From Isoetes taiwanensis (lineage: Eukaryota; Streptophyta; Lycopodiopsida; Isoetales; Isoetaceae), in contig JAJEKV010000028.1 of NCBI GenBank assembly GCA_021234155.1, positions 17,038,825 to 17,102,824 on the forward strand: 64,000 nucleotides of DNA, written 5' to 3'. The notes below the pieces were generated by a model. That model made no database searches, had not been told where the DNA came from, and saw only the letters and a program-made list of their open reading frames with translations. Each line of letters starts with the position of its first letter. Positions within the stretch are counted from its first letter, which is position 1. Below are positions 40,771 through 52,153 of the stretch, piece after piece. The position numbers were made by a program, and so were the translations under genes.

Positions 40771-42600
40771 TCTTATATTATAATGTTATACCGTAAGTAG
40801 TGCATCGAGCCCTAATTTGAATGGCCGAGATCATCTGGATGCATCCGAAGGCCTAGATTTATTGCACGACTTACCAACACTGTGATTGGTCATGCTTCGA
40901 TCTCTTAAGGGGAAAGGGTAAATGAAAAGGGGAAAAAGGAAAAGGGAAGTGGAAAGAGAGAATGTGAAGGGCAAAAAGGCATGGGGAAAAGGGAAAAGGG
41001 AAAAGGGTAAAAGTAAAAGGGAAAAGGGTGGGGATAAGAGAAGAGAAAAAGGCATGGAAAACGAAAAAGGGAAAGGGAACCTGGGAAAAGGGCACGAGGG
41101 AAGGAGGAAGAGATAAAGTGGAAAAGGTAAATGGAAAGGGCATGAAAAAAAAAAGGAAAGAGGAAAAGGTTGAAAAAAGGAGAAAATGAAGGAGAAAAAA
41201 AGCATGGAAAAGGGGAGGAGAAAAAAAGCATGGGAAAAGGAAGGAGCATGGGAAAAGGGGAAAAAAGAGAAGCGTTGAGGAAAAAGGAAAAAGGAAGGGA
41301 CAAATGCCATAGGAAAAGGGAAAAAAAAAGAGAGGGAAAGGGAAGGGAAAAACTGCATCAAGAAAAGGGGAAGAGTGAAAGGTTGGAAAAATGAGGAAAA
41401 GGGAAGGGACAAGGGGGAACAAGAAAAGGATGGAGAGAGGGGAAAAGAAAAGGGGCATAGAAAAAGGGAAAGTGAGAAGAAAGAAAAAGGAAAGGGAAAA
41501 GGGGGAAAGGGAACCTAGGTAAAGGTCACAAGGAAGGGCATGAGAGATAAGGGAAGAGGAAAATGGTGAAGAAAGGGAAAAAAAAAAAAAAAGGAAAAGA
41601 AAAGGCAACAGAGAAAGGGTGGGGAAAAGAGGAAAATGGGTATAGGAAATAAGAGAATAAAACAAATGTGCAAAAGGCATGGAAAAAGGGAAAAGGAAAA
41701 GGAAAGGAAGGGAAAAAGTGCACAGGGAAAAGGATCGCAAAGGAGGAAAAACGGAAAGAAAAAAATCCATCAAGAAAAGGAAACGGGAAAAAAGGGAAAG
41801 GGAAAGGGAAGCGGGGGAGTGATGGAGGGGAGGGAAAGGGAAAAAGGACATGAGGAAAGGAAAAGAGAAAAGAAAAAGGAAGGGTTGAAGGAAAGGAAAA
41901 TTGCACGGGAAGAGGGAAAGGGTGGGAAAAGGAGGAAAAGGAAGCACGTGAAAATAGAAAGAAGAAAAGCGTGGGAAAAAGGGCATGGGAAAAGGGAAAT
42001 AAAAAAGAAAAAGAATGGAAAAGGGGGGAAATAGAGAGAGGCACGGGAAAAAGGAAATGAGGAAAATGGAAAAGGGGAAGAGAAAAAGGGAACATGGAAA
42101 AGGGAAAGAGGGAAATGGTGAGGAGATGGAAGAGAAGGTAAAAAGGGCATGGAAAACGGGAGGGAGAAAAGAAAAATGGAAGGAAAAAGGGCACACAAAA
42201 AAAGGAGGAAAAGAGTGGGAAAAGGAGGAAAAGAGAAGGGAAAATAGGCATGTAAAAGGGCGAAAGAGTAAAAGGTTGAGAAAAAAGGAAGACATGGAAA
42301 AAGGGTGGGGAAAAGAGAAGGCATAAAAAAAAAGAGAAAGGGGAAGGGAAAAGGGCAAAGAAAAAAGAGAAGAGGGAAAAGGTGGAGAAAGGAGCAAAAG
42401 GGAAGGGAAAAAGATTATCGGGAATAGGGAAGGGGGAAGGAAAGGGATAGAAAAACAAGGAAACATGTGAGTAAGACGAGAAAAAAAAAGGAAAAGAAAA
42501 AAAAAGTAGAGAAAATAAGAAAAAATGAAATGCGGGATACAGCAAAAGGGAAAGGGAAAGGGAAAGGGAAAGGGAAAGGGAAAGGGAAAGGGCTTTTCTC
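40771..42600 (+). mobile_element. Second polypurine Helitron (3' end not located)
   Basis: Starts at an A|TC junction with TCTTATATTATAATGTT, identical over 17 bases to the start of the Helitron at 49. After that comes weak similarity (CCCTAAWT, GGACGGC/AATGGCC) and then a purine tract. No CTAG with an upstream hairpin is seen right after the tract, so the right border is uncertain and the given end is only the end of the tract. It lies in the opposite orientation to its host Helitron. Confidence 0.75.
40912..42593 (+). repeat. Polypurine minisatellite, about 1.7 kb
   Basis: Plus strand almost all A and G, with scattered GGCATG and GGGCAC interruptions about every 30-60 bases. It ends in eight perfect GGGAAA units (about 42548-42592). 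Open frames on both strands are low-complexity artefacts. Confidence 0.95.
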
Positions 42601-42899
42601 ACTGCATCCCAAACTTGGCGAATGATCACTTTTTGTTTCTGGTTGTAATTGGAGTCAACTTGAAGGACACTAATGCGAAGCAGTCTGGGTATCCATGTTG
42701 CCTTCTTTAACTGGGTACGGTATGTTTGCTACGAAGATTCCTGTGTATGGAAATGTTTGATATTGTTGTAAGATTGTTTTGTGTAATATTGCATAGTAGG
42801 ACTGACCTGGTTTTTTATTGCGCATAATTGCTCAGCAGTATGTCCGAGGATTTGTTATGCTTCTTGATCAAATGCAGTAGCTCTTATTTCTCCAGTTGT

Positions 42900-44020
42900 G
42901 TCTATTAAATTACACGATAAAATGTATCTGGAAAGAAAAAAAAAATGTTGTTAGTGCGTCTGCGGATGGTATAAGTGAAGTGAAAAATACCTTTTGCAGC
43001 TGTCTGTGTTTTTATGGCAGTCATTGCACCAAAAAGTATTGTCATAGTTCACTACTTTTTTGTTACATGGCATGCATGCCTGGTACCACATGGGCTGCTC
43101 TGGATCAATGAAGCTAATATGGCATTTGACGTTGAAGTATGCAGGCTGTAATAAGGACAATTAGATTGGAATTCTTAAAAAGATAAGGCAATACCTGTTG
43201 AAAAAAAGATGCAATGGTTAGCGAGGGCTATGTATGAAAAGAATAAGCATGATATATCTAAGTTAGTCAATTAATAAACCTTGGAAAGTATTAAATCGAA
43301 GGTGACTGATTGTCACTATTGGTGCTTGCTCGACTATTTGCAGTAATTGGTTTCCATCGTTTAAAGCGAGTTCATTCCAAAGTGTCACATTGACTTTGGT
43401 TTGGCTGTAATTTTTTTTTTCCAGAGAATTGCACATTATAATGTATGCATATTGAATTGACTATTTATCTAACAGTTTAGGTTGACGTAATACCTTTGAT
43501 CCAAAAGCGTGATATCTTTTCTCGGAATTAATTGGTTATCGAGTTTTCTTCGCACAGGCATTGTGGAAGAAACATGAGAAACAATGCCGATAATATCTGT
43601 TGGATGTAAAACAAATGTCAAATATATAAATGTAGAAGTAGGATACCTTTAAGAAAAAAGAACTTTCTGAATTTACCAAGCAAAGTTTTGCTGTTGATAT
43701 AGTATGGTAGTTTGCTGATTTCAGTAAAAGATTGGGATGGCTTGGGCATCGCAGTTTGACATGTAGCTTCGTCTGGAATTTCTTCAATGATTGAATGTGT
43801 GTTTAGTACCATTTGGTAGTCGTTGTTTATAGGTGTATATTGCCTGTTTGCATGGCGTAGAGTTCCTCTCGAAATATAGTACATCTGTGTGTTCAGAAAA
43901 AAAGGAAAATTGTAGAAATTGTATGAATTTCTTGATTGCGTTTGAATATTACCTTGTTGACTTGTAGTTTGTTATAAAACATTTGCGCTGCTTTCTTGAA
44001 CATTCTGGAAGTATGATCTG
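42900..44020 (-). pseudogene. RPA70-like single-strand DNA-binding protein of the Helitron
   Basis: Exon-like pieces on the minus strand. About 44000-43950 encodes FKKAAQMFYNKLQVNK. 43884-43680 encodes YYISRGTLRHANRQYTPINNDYQM, matching the second OB fold of replication protein A large subunit. 43160-42950 has the C-terminal zinc ribbon, YQACMPCNKKV and WCNDCHK. Introns or decay separate them. Plant Helitrons often carry such a gene downstream of Rep-helicase, as here. It would coat the displaced strand during rolling-circle transfer. Exact splice sites were not fixed. Confidence 0.72.
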
Positions 44021-44382
44021 TCAGCAATGCAATGTAAGAAAAAAAACTTTATTACTGAAGTGGAGATGTCTTACATGTTCATCAATAAGTTCGACACTGA
44101 ACACATTTCCTTAGCCATGGATGTTATTATACGATTTCAGGCTGTTACATGAACCTTAACTGTCCAATTAGTCTCATATGGACTTAGTGCATGTAGAGGG
44201 CAGATTGCTTTTGCTGATGTGCTCGCCATGTAAAGTATTGTATCAATGTACGTTGCGCTGCAGAATTTTGAAAAGACAATAAACACAATTTGAAGACGCA
44301 CTCGAGATTATGATAACGTGTCAATACGATACAATCTATTTATGGTTTAAGACAATGGAAGATGTGGGATGTGCTTCCCTGG

Positions 44383-46736
44383 CTATTGGAGTAATTCTTC
44401 ATAGACTATATTCGTTGTTGTAAATGATGTGTTTTCTTCATGTAAGAGAATGAGCATATCTTCCTTTCTTCTTATGCGTGTTAATGCTGTGTATAGCTGT
44501 CCATGCACAAATACATTGTCTCTCAAGTCCAGCACCATTTTATCCAGCGTAAGGCCTTGGCAACTATTGAATGTCGTAGAGTACGCAAGTCTAAGAGGGA
44601 GTTGTCGTCTATGAACTGTCCAAGGTCTATTGTCTGGCTGGTAAAAGAAATCAACTCGATATATTGCATGGCGTGCATTAACTGATTTTGTTGTGCTTCC
44701 GATAACTCTAACAATGACAAATCTTTTATGGAGTTCTTCCACTACAACTCTTGCATTCTTGACCAAGCCTTTGTCTCTGTCTAGTGATTTCAGTATATGA
44801 CAGATGGAACCAACTTTAAGGGATAACTCGTGGTCCGGTATTCCTGGGTGTTTAAAATGCATCAAAAAGTCTGGGTTTGCGTATGGATGATCTTCTATAC
44901 GTTGATCATCTTCAGTGATGTGGTCCAGACTATAATACTTGTTTTCTTCTGTCTCTAGTAATGAAAGTACATGTTTATTGAAATCATCTACATTGCGCTT
45001 AAGCACAGATAAAAATGCGCGTTTTTCACACTGCGATGAGTTTTTTAATATTGCGGGTGGATAAAGAAACTTAAATCAAGACTTGTGGTTATCGCAAATA
45101 ATTTTATAGAAAGTGTTGGATTTCTGAAATCTTCGCCTATTCGATCCACATAATCTATTAGCTCTTTATCTTCTGCATTACGGACTGGTTCATGTAATCT
45201 CAAAATTTCAAAATGACTCCATAAACTGCATGATTTTATTGATGCATTGATAGCCGCAGTTTTGCCCGCCCTCGAACGATGGGAGCTACTTGGCTAAAGT
45301 CGCCTGCTGTTATAATGCACCTTCCACCAAATGGTTCTTTGTTTTCACATAAATCCTGAAGCAGGTTATTTACTGCTAGAATTACAGCTTTGTTCGCCAT
45401 GGGAAATTCATCCCATATTATCACGCTACTTTCCATCAATAGCTCTGCGTATCCAGATTTCTTGGACATTAAAGAATGGATATCTACATTGTTCTCCACT
45501 ACATGTATTTGGAATAATGAGTGTTCTTCCACCAGGATAAAGCAATGCAGCAAGTGTTGTTGTTCCACATGGCAATGTTATCAGCTTGGATGCTCGTGTA
45601 TATAAACATACCGCGTTAAGCAAGTATGTTTTGCCTGTACCTGCCTTTCCGTGGATAAAAATTGGTCTGATGGGACTTTTCTTGTCTATCATGGAGCGTA
45701 CAACATCAAATACCTCGTGCTGATTTTTATTGAACGAAGTTAACATCTGATTAAAGGTTATACTGTATGCATCTACATCTGCAAATTGAGAAAGCTCATT
45801 GAGAATTTCTCTCCTCATATATGTCTTTATTAGCAGTCTGAAGGCAGCAACGCTTGTAGAATGTTGAAGCAATGTTTCGTTTATTCAATGCAAGCATTCA
45901 TTGTAAGCCAATTCATCATTATCCGTATATCTGTCAAGCATATCTTTTGCCATCACATCTTTGTATTTATTCCATAGTTCTGTTGCTGGGGCCCGATCCA
46001 TTAATAATAGTGCAAACAGAAATCGGAGTTGGCTAGGTATTAATGCCAAAGCCACGGCCTCTTCCATGACTAAATGAGATTCGTTTTTTGCATCTGTCAA
46101 GCCAAGTGCTTCTGCTGCTTTTTGGTATGTCAGATATTCCATGTTATCTACTGTTTTCACGTCAGCCCAAGATCTGCATGCTTTGTGCAAAAGTAGCTGT
46201 CGCAAATAAAATGCTTCACCTACATGTGGAAGTAACAATCGAATTCGGCATACCAAAGCGTTTTTTCCACGTTTTCTGACAATGTTAACTGGATTATGTC
46301 CATCATATATCTCAATGATGTCTTGTTCTGTTCTTAGATGCAGCTTATCAGGAAGCAACATGTATTTTTCATAATATTCTACATAGGTTATTTTGTCAAA
46401 CTCTGGATTAGCTGGTCGCAGGAAATATCTATCTAGCAATGATAATGAGAATGCCGATTTTCCTTTTCTGTTGAATTGCTATTTATTCTGACCTGGCAAA
46501 TGTAATGGGAGACATTTAACAGCTGGTGTCTTCTTAGTAATGTTATAACCCAATATTCGCCAAGCCGCTTCTGTTGCAGATAAATAACGTACATTCAGAT
46601 AATCATGGACTTCATTTATTGGATGGTTTTGTTCACAATCTCCTTTGGCATCGTTCTCATCTTTTTTTATGTTGGCTAATCCATCACAAACATTTGCACT
46701 CCTTGTTCCTGTTTGCCTGCCTTTTGTTTGAAGTTG
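44383..46736 (-). pseudogene. Helitron Pif1-like helicase (C-terminal half of Rep-Hel)
   Basis: The minus-strand frame begins with VHDYLNVRYLSATEAAWRILGY (typical of the region after Rep), continues with the linker, and then the helicase. Walker A is GKAGTGKTYLLNAV (about 45640-45600), Walker B is VIIWDEFPMANK, then AGDFSQVAPIV, and motifs near the C-terminus are RLAYSTTFNSCQGLTLDKMVLDL and YTALTRIRRKEDMLIL. In-frame stop near 46479 and frame breaks near 45880, 45545 and 45240-45010. The 5' side is cut at 46737 by the CACTA element; Rep lies beyond it at 54857. Confidence 0.9.
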
Positions 46737-46749
46737 ATACACTACAAGA

Positions 46750-47600
46750 GAATGGACAATTTAAGTCATTAGTTATGTCATTTATGTACTTAAAATCATG
46801 TTTTGAAATTTTTTAGAAATTGATACAATGAATGACTAAACCCGTTGATGAAATAACATCAGCGATATTGTCATTGGTAACATCATCTGTAGCGTCAACA
46901 TTAGTATCATCCTTGTGTCATCCACCTTGACATAACAGTGTCACCTATGGAATCACTTTTATATTACCATTATACCACCTCTAATGCTATAACTAACGTC
47001 ATCTATAATGTCAACGTATATACCATAGTTAGTATCATTTATTTTGTCACAACTAATAACATTAATAGCGTCAAATACAATATCATGTATAGGGTCAAAG
47101 AGTGTACCAAATAGTATCAAACATACTATCATTATTTACGTCATTCCTAAGGTCATAATTTGCACAATTTATAACACTAATAGCATCAAGTACAATACTG
47201 TTTATATGGTCAAAATGTATACAAAATAATATCAAGCATACTATCACAATTTACATCATTTCTAAGGTCAGAATTAGCATACAATAGTATCACTTTTATA
47301 GTCATTTTACAAACCTTCTAGTGGTCTAATAGCATCACCTTTAATAACATTTAGCAATATTTGTTTTATCACCTATTTATCCAATTTCTATTTTGTTTTC
47401 CTATTTTTATTTTATTTTATTTATATTTATTATGCACATTTTTTTAATTTTTTTTTCCTTTTTTACGATTTTTGCACTTTTTACTTTGTATTTTATTGTA
47501 TAGATAAAGAATCAAAGTTTGAAACCACAAAATATATCATAAGGTGGTTCAAATATCTAAAAACTTTATATTAATATATTTAGATTCTAGAACAAAGATT
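46750..47600. other. Left subterminal region of the CACTA element
   Basis: AT-rich and non-coding, with many copies of ATAGTATCA, TAGCATCA, GTCATT and similar motifs in both orientations. Long homopolymer stretches follow at 47380-47480. Confidence 0.7.
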
Positions 47601-47666
47601 TCGCGAAGCGCGCATATAAAAATTGAAATTACGTAGTACAATAAAACTGAAATAAAACATTCTCAA

Positions 47667-48235
47667 GGGTTATAAGTTTGATTTGAAGTAGATGGTTCAG
47701 ATTCCCCACGCCGTGAATATATTTCTCGAGCAATTTCATGGCATGTTTTTTTCTTCTTCGGTGGTGATTGTCTGACTTGTGAACCTTCAGACTCATCTCC
47801 GCTACTTGAGCAACTTTCCTGTGATGCACTTGATGAATTAGTGCTGCCATCATTATCAGATGATTCACTTGTCTCTTTCTCGCTTGTTTCCTTGTCCTAC
47901 ATAGCAGCATTATAAGCATTAGAAAGTTCTTAAAAAAATGTGATATTGTGAACTCAAAAATTTCAATTGTAGTCATACCTCTTCATCCAAACCAATTATG
48001 TCTAACTCGTCTTCGGAGGACTCAGCGTTCTCCTTATCTTCTTGTTCTTGCTCAACAATATTTTTTCCCCCCTTTATATACAAGAAGAAATCATCAAGGA
48101 TTTATTTAGATCAAGCTATAGAAAGGCAATTGTAAGAAAAAACTATACATATGAACGTACCTTCTCGAAAACCTTCTTGGGTTTAAAAGTGCATTTTGTG
48201 GGACCCTTGCCCACAAAATCCCGTGCATCATACTA
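47667..48235 (-). pseudogene. C-terminal exons of a CACTA accessory (TnpA-like) protein
   Basis: Minus-strand exons separated by GT-AG introns. The first (about 48235-48160) contains DFVGKGPTKCTFKPKKVFEK. The second (about 48070-47980) is acidic (ENAESSEDELDIIGLDEE). The third (about 47896-47667) is Ser/Asp-rich with PPKKKKTCHEIAREIY and a stop. Likely the C-terminus of the gene whose earlier exons are at 51058-51569. Function within the family: DNA binding to subterminal repeats. No conserved domain identified here. Confidence 0.5.
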
Positions 48236-48239
48236 AGCA

Positions 48240-51050
48240 AAGATTATAACAGCGTGACTCCGTGCAACGAGAGCTGTTGGATAGGCATATTCATCCCTTA
48301 TTCCTTAATCTACACCGTACACAAAGTTCCTCGTTTGTGGGGTATAGATGTACAAAATTTGATATACTGTATAACAAGATTTGCAAAATACTATAAGATT
48401 TCAGGCAATATACTATATGGTGTTAATTTTGTACGTGCAAAACATAATTATAAGGGCTCTCGCTGCCCTACGTCAACCCCCGTGTGTGAATATGCACACA
48501 AACCAAAGGGGGTTTAAGGGGGATTTTAATTTAAATGTGTTGGACCCAATAGTTTATGTTAATAATGTTAATAGTAGTTGTGTGTTGGATGTTATACTGA
48601 AAAAAATTTTGGGCCCTTCGGGCCCTAGTAAATACTTAGGCGCTTTAACTTTTAAAGAAACACGACTTGTCCAAGATATATGAGAAACTCCATTCAAGCA
48701 CAATTGTTAGGATAACACAAACAATAATGGTTTGATCCAAATATTGAGAACTTTTCTCATGTCCAAGTGATGGACTTTGCATGCATTGCAAGTGCACCTA
48801 TATGTAATGATAATCCGTTTGGCGAACTTTTGATGATAATAACCGTTGTATTTCTAAGCCAAGTTAAAGGAAATTTTAATTATAGTTGTGGCCTTTGGAA
48901 GAGGAGAGGTTCCTGCTGAAAGGAAGCCTTCTAGGATATTTTAAGGAATCGACATGCAGATCACAAACGGACAACTACAGTAACTTTTAGACAACAATTG
49001 AAGTCCTTTTGTAATCGGATGGCCTGTGGGCAAATCCGATCTAGCTCCAACGAACTAGATCCAGCACCTATGATTGCCTTGTGGCAACTCCAAGCTAGGA
49101 AAGCTTCAGAAGGAGAATGCCCCAAGAAGTCTTCAACAGAATGCCCCAAGAAGTCTTCAACAGTATCTCGTTTGAAACACGGCTCATCTTCCAGATCTGC
49201 TCTGCAGTGGTCAACAAATTTGTCTCGATGCGTTCGCAGGTAAATGGGAACTATAATAAAGCAACACATCCATGGTTGAAAACTAACGTAATCTGCTAAT
49301 CCCTACCTTTGTAATCATAGAACTTTGTAATTGACTTGAGGCATGTTTTTTCAGATGCATGTTGCACATAGGGACTGCCAATATTCCTTAGCTGCAGCAT
49401 TCAAGTGTAAAGATGTATCCAACGAACGTTTTACGGCTCAAAACAACTTGACAATCATTTTTCAGCATGGAATGCGAGACAATTGGAGAAACCCCTGTAA
49501 GTCTGGATCAAATATTCAATAGAGTACATCTGCGTGACTCATTGGAAATGGGTTCAGACGAGAAATGGGTTCAAGAGATAGGTGTACTTACCTTCCAGAG
49601 CATTTTTGCTCGTGAAGAACAATCAGAACATCTCTTTGCATGGACTCATGGCGAGCGAAAATCTTCAACTCTTAGGAACTGCTTGTATTTACATTATGAT
49701 TCATTACCCGCTATGGTGGGAAGAAAATCCAACTATATGGCGGGAACACAAGCCCATGGTAACAACCGCGCAACCACCAAAATGTCGTATATCGGAAGAA
49801 TCATGTATGGCTTTCCCGGGACGTAAGTCTTTGCCATTGTAATCATAAAACTTTGTAATTGACTTGAGGCATATTTTTTCAAATGTATCTTGCACATAGG
49901 GTCTGCCAATAGTCGAAGCCTGCGGCATTCAAGTGTAAAGATGTGCGAAAAATATAGACAGATGCATTCAAATAATATACAAATTGTTTTTGAACAGAAA
50001 CAAAAGACATACCTCACATTGGTGGGCATGCCGGAAGGCTACAACAAGCTTGCGTTTGCGTGTCCTTGTGAAACATAGCAGATACTATCAAGATCTCCAT
50101 ATATGGATGTGAAGATTCCGCCGGACCCTCGGCTTGAAGAAAGATATGTCCCCATTAAAATGCCGAAGGGGCTCATTCCAAAACAATAGCTGTACCGAAT
50201 TTTCTGTGGAGATGAAGGAAGCCAGCTTGCTGAGACCCAGCTATGGCGGGAAGAAAACGCCAGCTATGGCAGATTCTAAAACAGATTCTCCAGCAGTGTT
50301 CTTGTAACACCATGAGCTAACAGAAGGCGTTTTCTCATCGGCTGAGTTGAAAGAAGTAAGGAAATCCTTGACTACGGCTCTTTGTGCAGGGGTGAAGGAT
50401 CCATACCGATGAGATAAACAAGTTCGAGAAAGATGTCGATGATAAGAGAGTCCGGGCGTCGAAGGCAAACACGAGAGGCATAGATTAGAGCTATGAAAAA
50501 CGGGATTCTAAGAAGGCCATTTTGCAACAAAAAGCTTGAGAAAAGTGAATGCGGGATGAGACAAGTATGTATAGCGAATCCAAATATGGCGGAAAGACAA
50601 GCCCATGGCAACAATCCCGGATAGAAGTGCTGCCGGATTCCTTGATATCCTAAAATCCTTGATACCCTAAAAAGAACCCTAAAAATAAATTGGGAGGATA
50701 TTTGCATGCATCCAACTTCTACACAAAAAAAAAAGCCTCCACCACAAGATTTGCCCCTTTCCTAAAATCAACGGCTAATAAATGGGTGCACTCTAGAAAT
50801 ACTATTTAGTACACCTGGATGAATACGGCCACTAAATCATATGAAAACCTTAGAGAAAACAGTACAAAAACAGAAAAAAAACCCCCTGTTATAATGCTAG
50901 ATATTCTTATCCGAGACTTCCTGATCTTTAATCCATCGCGAAAAACCACCCGCCTTTTTAATCTCACTAAGTTGAACATCCGTTGGATAGCCACAATAAT
51001 GCCTAAACTGCTTGATCATTTAAGGTCAGTAAGAACTAAAATAGAAAAAA
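48240..51050. other. Intervening region of the CACTA element with repeats
   Basis: No intact gene. Contents: a C/G-run-rich 250-bp block (48250-48540) resembling the CCCGGGGGAT MITE interior; a 23-bp tandem duplication (GAATGCCCCAAGAAGTC, 49115-49162); and two roughly 105-bp direct copies (49308-49410 and 49836-49940). A short plus-strand frame near 49467-49560 (GETPVSLDQIFNRVHLRD) resembles part of plant En/Spm TnpA-type proteins. Three GCCCATGGYAACAA blocks occur near 49750 and 50610. Confidence 0.55.
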
Positions 51051-51057
51051 GGCAGCT

Positions 51058-51569
51058 TTAGCCACATACAAATTCTGTTTTGATATAATCGTCTCCACCA
51101 GAGCCTGTGCATTGCTTCTCTTGCCTTGCAGCAGCAGCTCGTATAAAACGAGCATATACTTTTTTGCTGTCCTCTTTAAATAATTCCCAAGAATCTTGTC
51201 TAACCTCGTCGGGTTGATCCATGCTGGGATCTTCCCTCACCTCTTTCCTCAATTTAGTCCTATAATGTAAAATTCACAAGCATGGAAGATCTAAAAATGA
51301 AGATTTATAGCAAGAAATATTATAAAGCAATATAGTAACCTGTAATGGTTCCATCGCCGGCCAAGTCTCTTTAACACATCACGCTTTGAGAACCCAACAC
51401 CATAATGCGCCTTTAACTCAGCAATTACACGCGCCTTATGGCTCCTCTTCACTCTTGGCCATCTTTGATGGATGTCATGGCAATGAAATTTCATGTACTC
51501 CGCTGCTGAATTCATGAATTTCTTTCCTGCCCTATCCATATGGATTTGTCCGCCTCCAGATACACACAC
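51058..51569 (-). pseudogene. TnpA-like protein exons (plant Ptta/En/Spm type)
   Basis: Two minus-strand exons joined by a GT-AG intron (about 51261-51341). They carry FHCHDIHQRWPRVKRSHK, VIAELKAHYGVGFSKRDVLKRLGRRWNHYR, then KLRKEVREDPSM and WELFKEDSKKVYARFI. The pattern is that of the second CACTA protein, in which a conserved block around LGRRWNxYR is typical. The splice sites are intact. It is divergent to the transposase on the plus strand. Confidence 0.6.
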
Positions 51570-52153
51570 CTAATAATTCAAGACATCATAAATACCAAGT
51601 CATAAGTACAAATAGAAAACATGCTACAGTCTGCAGCAACATCATAAAAAACGCACTTAGATATGTCAAAAGATAGGCACTTATCTGATTAGGAAAATGC
51701 TCATGAGAAGATGGATGCAAAAGAAAGGCAGCCTGCAGTTGGATATGTTGGCAATGTGCAACTGGGATATGCCAAAAATTTTAAACTTAGTGCAATGGCA
51801 TAAAGAAGGAGAATAAACTTGCTGGTTTCAATCTGCTGCCTCAGTCTTAACAATATGTGGATCAAATATTGTGCTTGGCTGTGCTCTGCTTGGCTTATGC
51901 AAAAAGTTCAAATGGTGATGCATGTCTGATAGGGAAATACTAGATGCAGAAGAAAGGCAAATGAAACATTGTAAAAAAAAAGGTTCCAAGAGGAAGAGAC
52001 TAATACCTTGCCTTTGGAGAGAAATTTTAGCACAAGACTCCTTCCATTTGGATCATCCTCCTGTTCAAGAGTTAAAAGAGTTAAAAAATGACTTAAAAGA
52101 GTTAAAAGAGAAATGACTTAAAAAAGTTAAAAATCATGCCACAATTGTGACCA

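Noticed and set aside
42525-42710. Possible telomere-like or (GGGAAA)n-encoded peptide at the end of the second purine tract
   Set aside because: The unit is GGGAAA, not a plant telomere repeat, and the frame is an artefact.
47044-47229. Small frames in 46800-47500
   Set aside because: AT-rich subterminal repeat region of the CACTA element; no domain.
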